Shown one piece after another: positions 38,966-47,801 of a stretch of DNA of 64,000 nt. Positions within the stretch are counted from its first letter, which is position 1, and each line of letters opens with the position of its first letter. The notes under the pieces are model-generated. The model searched no databases and was not told where the DNA came from. It worked only from the letters and a program-made list of their open reading frames with translations. This DNA is from Stichopus chloronotus (lineage: Eukaryota > Echinodermata > Holothuroidea > Aspidochirotida > Stichopodidae), in assembly GCA_021234535.1 (NCBI GenBank), contig CM037839.1, positions 23,299,196 to 23,363,195 on the forward strand. Reading direction: 5' to 3'. Both the position numbers and the translations under genes were made by a program.

Positions 38966-39190
38966 TCTTTGTGTGACTACCAACCTACAATATGAGAACA
39001 TGTTGAAGATGATTGTTTTTAGTAATTATCCCCCTTCATCAAGTTTCAATGTCATAATTATGTAAATCCCATACACTATTTTTTATTGAAATGACAGTCC
39101 TGGCAATGTTCTACCCATTTTATGTTGCAAATTTCCGTCAACCATTTTGGACAAAAGTGGCAAAAAGCATACATTAACAGAAATCGCTCA
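38966..39190. other. No gene seen
   Basis: AT-rich flank of the motif-rich region, ending in a CA microsatellite at 39195-39208. Confidence 0.3.
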
Positions 39191-39194
39191 ATAC

Positions 39195-39530
39195 ACACAC
39201 ACACACATACCCGTTAAGGGCGCGTATTGGGGACATGGACTTTTCCTCACGTAAACGATGATGTCCCCACTTTGCACATGATGTCCCCACTTTACTCATA
39301 TAAGACTTGTATGTATCCCCGATTTACGCCAAAACGGAATTGTTTGTATAATTTTTACGCACATACACACATACATTTACACACTAACTGCGATGTATAT
39401 GAAATGAAAACTGGCAAAGCTTGTAAAATCTGGATGAGGTGGAAAGTTGACTCCACCGGGTTTTGAATTCGGGACCTCCCGCTTGCTAGTGAGGACGCTT
39501 TAACCACTGAGCTATGAAAACTTTGTTCAA
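39195..39530 (-). repeat. tRNA-derived SINE with simple-repeat tail
   Basis: On the minus strand from about 39525, TAGCTCAGTGGTTAAAGCG matches a polymerase III A box. About 35 bases later, GGAGGTCCCGAATTC...CCCGG matches a tRNA T-arm/B box with substitutions. A non-tRNA body then runs to about 39360 and into TGTATGTGTG repeats and GGGGAC words shared with 23.9-24.1 kb. It is best read as a SINE head with a tRNA-unrelated tail and not as a working tRNA gene. Confidence 0.55.
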
Positions 39531-39845
39531 ACATCAGATGAAGCACTAACAATTCACCTCCTGATATATACAATATACAACACATGTTATGACGATAGTT
39601 GTAGACCTATGCCCACGTGTGTTATAATACCAGTTTTCTTTTTATTCCCAGGAATAAAGCATTTTTAAACAAGCATATGCAAGCATATGCGAACATTGCA
39701 AACATATGGTACATGGTGATGTAACGATATCATAACATGGTTTCAAGAAGAAAGGTCAAGTGTACTTACATGTCACTTATCTAACAGCTTAGTTAGGGCT
39801 GCAGCATCGAACCTTAGGTTTCGCGGAGAAAGAAACTCAAAACAA
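39531..39845. other. No gene seen
   Basis: Non-coding. It contains a duplicated CAAGCATATG word near 39671. Confidence 0.3.
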
Positions 39846-39849
39846 ATGA

Positions 39850-40345
39850 CACCAGTGAGTGGAAGACTTGTTGTGAGCGGTCTCTAATTTTCCTGTGAGT
39901 GTTAGAGTTCTCAGTAGGTTATGCAAAATTTCGGAACTAGGCCTAAGTTAGTTCAACAAAGAAGAAGGATTGCACATGCTCAAAACGTTATTGTCAAAAC
40001 ACTGCTGTAAGATCACTTTACGGCTGTTTGGGATAACTCATGTCAAGGTTGCCGTGTTTGATTTTTTCCCCATATAGAGCCCAGGCCTATCAAAATGCCT
40101 AAATTATTTGTGCTGTGGAGTTCCCTGTCCTTATGAATATAAATCCGGTGGTTGTATGGAGACCCTTCAAGATGGCGATGTATTGCAGTCCTTAGTTCTC
40201 TTTACGATTTTATTGAATAGGGAATTGTTTTTGAACATGTAATCTGAATTTTAAAAAGAAGGAAAGCTAATTCCGGTAGGCTATCAAACTTTCAAGGAGT
40301 TCCAAATATACTGAAGAAGCTTTCCCCCGACACAATTCTGATTGT
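39850..40345. repeat. Duplicated 0.5-kb segment, copy 1
   Basis: It matches 41410-41915 in the same orientation along its length (for example ATGCAAAATTTCGGAACTAGG, GAGCCCAGGCCTAT, GGAGACCCTTCAAGATG, AATTCCGGTAGGCTATCAAAC) with scattered substitutions and indels. No ORF. It could be a tandem duplication with 1.1 kb between copies, or two insertions of one repeat. Confidence 0.75.
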
Positions 40346-40360
40346 GTATTAAACATAAGG

Positions 40361-40451
40361 ATAATGCACGATCGGGGGTTAATGCAAGCGATTCACGAGG
40401 GCGCAGCCCGAGTGCATCCAGCGATAGCATTAACCCCCGACAGTGCATTAT
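40361..40451. repeat. 91-bp foldback element
   Basis: Arms of 25 bp (40361-40385 and 40427-40451; ATAATGCAC...GGGGGTTAATGC) pair with about two mismatches around a 41-bp loop. The loop itself contains GGGCGCAGCCC. It abuts the end of duplicated segment copy 1 and is absent from copy 2. Confidence 0.75.
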
Positions 40452-41405
40452 ACTGCAGTTAAAACACAGGCCAAAGTTGATTAACTTTGTTCATACATGC
40501 AAACGAAATTTTTATAAAAAAAAAAACACGAAAAAGAAAGGAATTTGGTTCTTAAATAACCGCATTATTATTCGAAAGAAACCCCGGAAAAAGGTAATCA
40601 AATTTACATGTCAACAATAAACGTGCGCGAAACAGACAGTAACACCAACAACACCTACCCTAAATGAATAAAAATAACAACTGACATAGATACAATTCCT
40701 GCTGTAGTAAGTATGCGTCCATGTAGTATACTGTAGCGTTTCCTAGGCCTGACAGAAATTATCCACCCTGGACGTATCAACGATGCTAGGTAGCGTATTA
40801 GTAGTTAGGCAACCAGATTCGTAACTCAGTGAACAGGGTACTACCAAAAGAAACTCTGCGAACAAGCAATTTATGTTAGGCTTAACAACCCTGAGCGTGA
40901 CTTTACAAGTATAATTTAGTAGTGTTCAAGTAGTATATGAATTTGATCATGGCACTAAGCACAAATTTGAACACAATCTCTTTAAGTATTTACTAATAAT
41001 AACAATAATATTTACATGACAACCATGCATACATGTCCGGTATGTGTTTTTACAACAGTTTACTGATTTTGTTCTACCCAAGTCTCTTAATTAACTTTTA
41101 ATTAAGCAATAATAACATTTAACTCAGGATTCTGAGCAGTTCTTTCAGAAGCCTTCTCTACGGAGGCTTGTAAAGGCCATTTACGTTACAGTACTAATGT
41201 ACGCATGATGTCGGTTAGTGTACGTGTATTCACTGTGCAGTGCAAGTGCGAAATAACTCGCGTACTTAGTTACTTCGCTACAGAGTTTGGACTTTCTTTG
41301 TGGAATTTACCCACTGATTAGACTGATTTTGGATAAAGACAGTGACAAATTTATTGAATATACATTTAGAGGAAACTTGGACATGTCTGATGTCTTACTC
41401 TCAGT
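40452..41405. other. No gene seen
   Basis: Spacer between the two duplicated segments; no coding supported. Confidence 0.3.
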
Positions 41406-41409
41406 CCTA

Positions 41410-41915
41410 ACAGCAGCAGTAAGTGAAAGACTTGTTGTGTGCCGACCCTAACTTTCATGTGAGTGTGAGAGTTCTCAGTAGTAGGCTATGCAAAATTTCG
41501 GAACTAGGCCTAAGTTAATTCAACAAAGAAGACGGATTCCACATGGCCAAAACTTTACTGTCAACACTGCAGTAAGATCACTTTATGACTGGTTTGGGAT
41601 TACTCACGTCAAGGCCTTTCCTGTCATTTTTTTACCATATAGAGCCCAGGCCTATTAAAATAGACCTAACTTGTACTGTGGAGTTCTCTGTCCTTAAGAG
41701 TATTAATCCAGTACTTGTAGTAGTTGTATGGAGACCCTTCAAGATGTATTGCAGTCCTTATTCATCTTTACGATTTTATTGTATAAGGAATTGTTTTTGA
41801 ACATCTCAACAGAATTCGAAAAAGAAGAAAGCTAATTCCGGTAGGCTATCAAACTTTCAAGGTGTTCAAAATATACTAAAGAAGCTTTCACCCGATACGA
41901 TTCTGATATTTAGGT
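41410..41915. repeat. Duplicated 0.5-kb segment, copy 2
   Basis: Second copy of 39850-40345. Similarity ends near ATTCTGAT, where copy 1 continues into the foldback element. Confidence 0.75.
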
Positions 41916-42504
41916 ACGATTACCGTACGTCAGAAGAATTACCACTAAGAGTATACTGTGCTGTTGTTACGTAGATTTACGTAGATTTACAGTTTACCTT
42001 TGAGCAGGTTTAGGCCCTAGGGGCGGCTTAGTTAAAGTTAGATCTACGAACTTCAAATCTAACGTTATTTCACTAGTACTAGTAGGCCTATTATTAGAAT
42101 ACAGTATTAGCCATTGTTTTGTGTAAGATATAGCAGACTGAAAACACACTGTCGATCTACAGTTTTATTGTATTCATCCGCCGGTGATTGACCGTGGTTT
42201 AACAAGTTGGGTTATCAGGGATTAACCCACGGTCACCTGACTGAAATGGGCCAATAGGAGTTGAGGATTCTTCCCAAGTAGCTTCTCATTAACGACCGAA
42301 CAACTTTAGCAAGTTTAGCGATAAGTTAACACCACAAATAACACAACGCAGGAGCATAACGCAGGAGCATATACGCAGGAGCATATACTCTGTAAATTAT
42401 AAACCTTGTCTCAGCCTGTAGCAAAATATCAATTACGACTGAAATCATTTCGTTAAAAAGAATGCATCAAAATTTACACTTACAAATTAACTTTGTCGAA
42501 ACGT
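41916..42504. other. No gene; small palindrome
   Basis: TGACCGTGG...CCACGGTCA inverted words at about 42188-42233 can form a hairpin. Nothing else supported. Confidence 0.35.
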
Positions 42505-42917
42505 TGTTACAATGCAATCACACAAATTTCACGGACTCCTGTCTTGCTTGTTCTCTGGCGATCTTAGAACTGCTTGTCAGAGAGGAGAAAAAGCTCTTCA
42601 TCAGGAACCCCTAAAACTTTACTTTTTCTACAACCCCCTGAAACCACTTTATTTCTTCTATTTTGGATCTTTTATTTAGTTCTTTGTTACTTTTCCTCTA
42701 CTAACCCAGGAAACACCCCTTCAAAGGACACCACACCGGAGATGAACTCCGATAACAAGGGGAAGAACTCGGGCGTGTTTACATTATATCTCACAACAAG
42801 AAGTCTCAGAGCTTTGTAATTCCAAGCAGATGTAAAAACAATAGTTACACAATATTATACTTTTTCCTCGTGCAGGGATAGCGAAACACAGAGGAATAAT
42901 TAACACAAACAGTTACA
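42505..42917 (-). repeat. Ty3/gypsy 3' LTR
   Basis: A 413-bp segment from TGTTAC to GTTACA (TG...CA ends in both readings). Immediately to its right on the plus strand is CTCCTCCCACCC (42918-42929), the complement of a polypurine tract, which marks the internal side of a 3' LTR for a minus-strand element. The matching 5' LTR is not in the window. Confidence 0.5.
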
Positions 42918-43133
42918 CTCCTCCCACCCAAGTTTCAGATGTGTCCTCGAATTCACCTGACTCATCTTTCACTTTGACAATTTTTGTTTACCCCGAAAAC
43001 CCCACTTGATGGAAACTTACCATAAGGCAAACAATTTAAAACAGTTACAAAGAAGATAAAGAAATCATAAAAACATATTTACAAGAATACACTGTAGTTA
43101 TGCTGTAACTAAACCTCTACATGTCCTTCTTCC

Positions 43134-43527
43134 TTGACTACTGGCTCTTCTCAAACTTCTCGACTACCATGGCACCATTATTCGTCCGTCTGGAAAAATC
43201 TGGGTTGTTACCCTTTCGTGCAATTCGACCTCTCTTTCCAGTCGTCTTTCCTGGACAGTTACACCACTACCTTCGGTTTGGTTGGTCGTGCCGTTTGTAA
43301 TAGGTGCATCCTTCGACCTCATTGGGGGAGGGGGTCGTCGTTGGTGTGGGTGGCGGAGATGGGAGCCTTTCACTCTTCCCGGCGTCAGATGTAGAGGGTT
43401 CATCCAGGTCTCTTATTGGTGAGCTGATCAGTGACGACACAGAAGGCCAGTAACCACCAATTCTCACTACCTTGGGAGGGGAGGCACCTTCTAGGGTTCT
43501 CCTACGTGAGGCGGGCTGACTTTTCAC
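43134..43527 (-). pseudogene. Downstream ORF of the gypsy element, frameshifted
   Basis: Two overlapping minus-strand frames (43527-43267 and 43403-43164, continuing to a stop) give a Pro/Ser/Thr-rich segment (PSPPPTPTTTP) followed by a charged helix (QERRLEREVELHERV). It follows the pol end and precedes the LTR, so it is the last ORF of the element, broken by a shift near 43300-43400. Function unknown. Confidence 0.4.
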
Positions 43528-44398
43528 CTTCTCGTTCCCTTCCTTCTGGCGTCCAGATGGCGATTAGTTGTGTGACGAGTCACATCAAACTTCCTGTCAG
43601 AAGAGTAGCTGAAGTGGCTAAAAGTGAATTGTCGTGGTGGGCGCCCATGAGTGTCCTTGTAGCGTCTTTCTAATGCCCTTTTCTTTGAAAACTTCTTAGT
43701 GCAGCCTCTGCATTTGTACTCCAAACATCTTCCTGTCATCTCTTCCCATGATCTGCAATGAACAAAAAGAAGGAACATTAATTTAGACATGCATGACACT
43801 GTTGTTACTGTAGCTTCTGGATCTCGTTTTAATAACCCCAGTGGAGGATCATCTCCAAGGTAGGTTTTTAACCTACCATGGTGGACAACTTGATGTCTTC
43901 TCTTAGCACCAATTTTCACTCGGTAGAGTACGTCACTTATCTTCTTCAACACTTTTCTAGGTCCCACCAACTGCCGTTGAAGTTTAGGAGATAATGCCCT
44001 TCTTCTTACTTGTATTTAAAAGCCAGATAAGATCTCCAACCTGGTATGTCTGGGAAAAGGCCCTTCTGTCGAATTGTCTTTTCTGCTTCTCACTTGACGT
44101 TTTGAGATGTTCCCTGGTACTACTTTCATGTAATCTGCGTAGACGTTCTCCTAGTTGTTCAACATGCAGTTCGTTGGACGTGACAGTCTCTTCAGGCGTT
44201 TTCTGAACCGGTAATGTTACCTGTCTGCCAAAACATTTCTTCGGCGGGTGAAAAAGTGGTGCTTTCGTGTTCAGCTGATCGGTAGGCCATTATGACAAAA
44301 GGAAGCCATGAATCCCAATCCTTTTGATCGTCACTTACTACCGAATCCAACATTGCTTCTAAAGTCCTATTGAACCTTTCAGTAGTATATGGCGGACG
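43524..44398 (-). pseudogene. Ty3/gypsy integrase C-terminus with zinc-finger tail
   Basis: From the right, the frame shows ERFNRTLEAML, then WDSWLPFVIMAYRS and HESTTF, the end of a gypsy integrase core. After shifts near 44247 and 44005 it continues with YQVGDLIWLL and the LVGPRKVLKKISDVLYRVK...VVHHGRLKTY block typical of the integrase C-terminal domain. A tail then encodes CRGCTKKFSKKRALERRYKDTHG and a second C2H2-like unit in which a cysteine is replaced by Phe. A strong acceptor (TTTTTGTTCATTGCAG, minus strand, about 43755) suggests an intron before the tail. Everything upstream of ERFNRT is missing: the Polinton end begins 13-18 bp away. Confidence 0.75.
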
Positions 44399-44410
44399 GG
44401 TTGATGACCG

Positions 44411-44510
44411 AGCAATCCTTTTGTTCTCTGAGTGTCAATCCTTTTGTTTTTGCGAGCAATCCTTTTGTATTTGGTCAGCAGAGCAAGCAAATCATCCCAA
44501 AGTCGATCCG
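44411..44510. repeat. Polinton left terminal inverted repeat with iterons
   Basis: It matches the reverse complement of 58082-58178. It contains AATCCTTTTGT at about 44414, 44438 and 44458 (a fourth lies at about 44547), about 22 bp apart, and GTCGATCCGAGAGATCG at 44501. The GTCGATCCGAGAGAT unit and its flank recur at about 44562, so the left end has an internal duplication the right end lacks. Confidence 0.85.
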
Positions 44511-45529
44511 AGAGATCGACGTCGGGGGAAGACCGGGGATGGAATCAATCCTTTTGTAACCCTAAGTCGATCCGAGAGATTGCCATCGAGAAGATCGGTG
44601 ATGGCATTTAGACTGTAGTATATTTTGAGAGGAACTTCAATGAGTCGATCTTAGGGAAGGTTGTCAAGATGTCTAGATCACTTATCTTAAAAAGGATGTA
44701 AGAAATTTATGGGAGCACACCGGATGTGGTATGTTCGTGGACTAGCTGTAAAAATGAAAACGATAAAATGTGTGGCGGTCCACAATCGACCGGTAGATAT
44801 CACTTTGCAAATTCGTTTGTTATGGAGATCTTTTTCATTTTTTGGTCCACGAACACCCCATACGGTGAGATTGTTAGCGGACGTCAACGTTCAACCATCT
44901 ATCTAGCATTCTGGTAGTGACGTCACGTGTCGTATACAGCTAATGAGAAACGAAGTGAGGGCGTGTGTCTGTTCGATATCATAAGCTTATTAAAAAAAAA
45001 GAAAAGAATGAAAACAAAAAAGTTTTGATTCTTTGTCATTTGTATTTTTATGTTTTGGTAGATTACGCTTAACGACAGGAACAATAGTTGTTTTGGCATT
45101 TGTTTTGACGGTTGTGAAGATGAACCGTGAGAAAACATTTACGTCAAGACACACCGTTTTTGTGTTTTTAGACCTTGTCGAAGGACAATATCAATAAAGT
45201 AAGACGTCAACCATCAATATTTTGCTGGTTGCGAAGACAAACCGATACAAACATATGATCCAGCTTTGTTTTCTGTCCTTGTCGAAAGCATTACATCTAT
45301 TTTCGGTAACGTGAGACAATTGGAGTTGTTAAGTTGTTTGCGGCGTTGCGTGGGAGATGAAGGGCAAACAGCTCATGTATCATAAAGGTTGCCACGACAA
45401 ACAGAGGACAGCTCTTCCTTAAAAGCAGCGAGTTTCCAAACCACAGCATTCATTTCGAACTCGACTCTTACACGAAACAGTCATATTTATCAAACGGCAA
45501 GAATCCAACTTTCACTCAACTTTTCTAAG
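44511..45529. other. Polinton non-coding left end
   Basis: No supported gene. A diverged tandem duplication is visible at about 45105-45190 and 45225-45300 (GGTTGTGAAGATGAACCG versus GGTTGCGAAGACAAACCG, each followed by CCTTGTCGAA). It lies just upstream of the PC4-like gene and may hold its promoter. Confidence 0.4.
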
Positions 45530-46285
45530 ATGGCCAGTCTATCAGCAAGCAAGGTGGAGACCCCCCAATTTTATTTACCTCCGGTGGTAAAGACTCCTCA
45601 ACGTTCGAGCCAGCTAGGCATCTTTGGAGAAGTGAAGGAAGAAGATGACTTGCAACCCGAATGGTACCTGCCAGAGATCACTCAGGACCCGGCGAGATCT
45701 CCACCAGAACATGCAACGACACTGAAACGGCCAACCGAATTGAAACTCGAATTACCTCCTTTGGGCAAACCGGATCAGAAACTCGAAAATGAATCGGTTT
45801 CCAGATTCTCATTAGGAGGTAAGCGACATGTGGTCGTTAAAAATTTTCGCAATATAGCTTTTGTGAACATACGCGAGTATTACACGAGAAACGAAGCAAA
45901 AGATCGCTTCCTACCCGGTAAGAGAGGCATCAATCTTCGAGCCTGTCATTGGCAAAGACTATTTAACGTAAAAGACACTGTTGACAGTGACGTCGACACA
46001 TTCGCAAATGAAGACGTCATACCAGAGAGAAAAAGGCGATTCAATTTGGGAGGGAAGTATTTTCTGAACCTTCAGTATTTTAGGAATATCACATACGTGT
46101 GCATCCGAGAATACCATAACGACGAACGTTACATACCAACGATCGCCGGCAAGAAAGGTATTAACTTGAGAGTCCCAGAGTGGAAGAAACTTTTCCAGCA
46201 AATGGATGATATTAACGATGCGGTGGAGGAAGTGGCGAAGCAGATTGAGTTGAGCAAATGTGACTGGTGGGAACGTTTCATATGA
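45530..46285 (+). CDS. Protein with two tandem PC4-like DNA-binding domains
   Basis: I chose the ATG at 45530 (MASLSASK); the frame is open from 45389 but lacks an earlier ATG. Residues about 91-144 and 170-222 are two copies of a unit that starts RFxLGGK, has a strand-rich middle (IREYY) and ends LPGKRGINL...W-(R/K)LF. This is the pattern of the transcriptional coactivator p15/PC4 (SUB1) single-strand DNA-binding domain. PC4 is usually one domain acting as a dimer, so a tandem pair could act as a built-in dimer. The N-terminal 90 residues are Pro-rich and low in structure. In a Polinton it may bind single-stranded replication intermediates or promote late transcription (inference). The frame stops at 46285, but a strong acceptor at 46345-46346 allows splicing to the next ORF. 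Confidence 0.8.
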   Translation: MASLSASKVETPQFYLPPVVKTPQRSSQLGIFGEVKEEDDLQPEWYLPEITQDPARSPPEHATTLKRPTELKLELPPLGKPDQKLENESVSRFSLGGKRHVVVKNFRNIAFVNIREYYTRNEAKDRFLPGKRGINLRACHWQRLFNVKDTVDSDVDTFANEDVIPERKRRFNLGGKYFLNLQYFRNITYVCIREYHNDERYIPTIAGKKGINLRVPEWKKLFQQMDDINDAVEEVAKQIELSKCDWWERFI

Positions 46286-46346
46286 CTTTCAAATTGTTGA
46301 ATTTGCTGTGCTGTTGTAACTTTGAACATTTCTTTACTCTTCTCAG

Positions 46347-46801
46347 ACGAGATCGCTATCGTCAAAACACAGAATCATATCGTGGAGTACGTGTTTGGAG
46401 CTATGATAAACTCTGTCGTCTATCGGTGGCTCGGCAAGAACTGCGAAGGATGTGAAGAAGGGTATCCAGCGCAACGTGATCACGCTTGTCTGAATTACGG
46501 GTGGGTTGAGAACTTAACTTCTGCCTATTTCAGAGACTTTCACCGGTTGGTTCGATCAGAATGGATCGTTGGAGCATCTCGAAGCTACTTGAAGGACACA
46601 CCTATACACGTCATCGCTGATATGGTAGAGGATCTTCGTAAGGACTGGATCAAATCACCCCATCTGTCAACAGATGCCATGGAGAAATCTACGCTGGACA
46701 GACAACTTCGTTGGCATATCGAAAATGAACTGATACATGATTGGATGGGAGATATCGTCTTTCCAGAGACGTGTGAGCTGACTTACGATTTATCATTGTA
46801 A
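46347..46801 (+). CDS. CxxC-containing Polinton ORF, probable second exon of the PC4-like gene
   Basis: The open frame has no ATG until 46402 and follows TTTACTCTTCTCAG, a good splice acceptor. Joining through a donor at 46275 (weak, GTTTCA) would keep the frame and remove a 72-bp intron containing the upstream stop; alternatively it starts at Met 46402. It encodes about 150 residues with NCEGCEEGYPAQRDHACL (a C-x2-C...H-x-C cluster that may bind metal), several Trp, and HVIADMVEDLRKDW. I have seen similar cysteine/His segments in uncharacterised proteins of marine animals linked to Polintons. Function unknown. Confidence 0.6.
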
Positions 46802-46942
46802 TACATTACGACTTTTCTTATCATGAATTGTTGGTGTTCTTGTCTTTATTTGGGTGCTAGTTTCAGTTTTGTTTTTCTAATGGTTTTAAATCATAGAGAC
46901 AAAAGAAATAGACAAAACGCGATTTTTTTTTGCCTTTAACTT

Positions 46943-46998
46943 TTTATTGATAGTGAAAAGAAAGAAATAGAAGACAGAATAAAGAACACGTCAATAAA
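46943..46998. terminator. Convergent polyadenylation signals
   Basis: AATAAA on the minus strand at 46943-46948 serves the leftward block, and AATAAA on the plus strand at 46978-46983 and 46993-46998 serves the rightward PC4-like gene. They overlap in a 56-bp AT-rich interval between the two convergent units. Confidence 0.6.
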
Positions 46999-47109
46999 AA
47001 AAAATTAATCGTGCCAATACATATCAAGTCATTACTTGTTCACCATTTTCCACCTCACATAGCTTTCCCCGCCAATCAAATTTATCTTCTTAAAGCAAAA
47101 ACAACCCTC

Positions 47110-47245
47110 CCTAACTCTCCTTCCTCTCCCCTTCTTGCCCTTCCGTTTCCTTCCCTCCTCGCCCTTCCCTTTTCCTTCCCTTTTCCTTCCCTTTTCCTTC
47201 CCTTTTCCTTCCCTTTTCCTTCCCTTTTCCTTCCCTCCTCGCGCT
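47110..47245. repeat. CCTTCCCTTTT minisatellite
   Basis: About seven units of 11-12 bp (TTCCTTCCCTT) at 47160-47235 within a pyrimidine-only tract. It lies in the 3' untranslated region of the protease gene. The frames in it are spurious. Confidence 0.8.
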
Positions 47246-47266
47246 CCCCTTCCCCTCGTTGTTTCT

Positions 47267-47785
47267 TCATCCTCGCTTGACCCCGGAGATGGCCCTCTGA
47301 ATGATGCAGGATGCGTCTCGTATAGGTTCCCTCACACAGGCAAAGTGAGCCTCGATAAAGTCACGTACTCGTTCATCATTGACATCCTGCTTCTGGGAAA
47401 ACCACGCCAGGATCTCACTCATGGTATGACCTCGACTGCGATGTAGCAGATAGAAGGTCGCGTACTGTCCACAGACAGATGACAGAAAGTTCTGTAGACA
47501 TCGTTCGTTGAATCGAATCGATCGACTATATCGTTCCATGAAACGCGCTATAGGTGGATATATTGTAGGCGGTAGACCAAATGAGTCAAACATCTCTCCT
47601 TCTCGTTTGCGAAATGAAGATGGCTATCCAGTGTGATCCAGGCTTGTCGCTAGAATCTGTATTGACAACCAACGCGCACGGTAAACGAGGTTTCAAGGTT
47701 TGCAGATAGTCCGACGGCACGACTCCTTGAAAGGCTTAGAAAAAAGATCCTTGCTTAAAATGTGATTGATCTGATTAGTATCCAT
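47267..47785 (-). pseudogene. Adenain-like cysteine protease (PRO), frameshifted
   Basis: It starts at the ATG at 47785 (MDTNQINH). The coding trace passes through a second frame in its middle, where NTDSSDKPGSHWIAIF carries the catalytic His, and returns to the first frame for FDSFGLPP and FLSSVCGQYATFYL with the nucleophile Cys followed by the conserved GQ. Hence there are two compensating frameshifts, near 47730 and 47605. The family (adenovirus-type maturation protease, C5-like) cleaves capsid and core precursors in virions; Polinton versions are about 170-200 residues, as here. It is the last gene of the leftward block. With these breaks the protein would not be made. Confidence 0.8.
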
Positions 47786-47801
47786 ACTCAGAGCGGCAGC
47801 T

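Noticed and set aside
39450..39530. A functional tRNA gene
   Set aside because: The B box is altered (AATTC in place of the usual TTCGA core), the T-stem pairs poorly, and I could not fold a proper acceptor stem. A SINE head fits better.
40342..40620. A 92-residue ORF over the foldback element
   Set aside because: Half of it is the palindrome and the rest is Lys-rich AT sequence.
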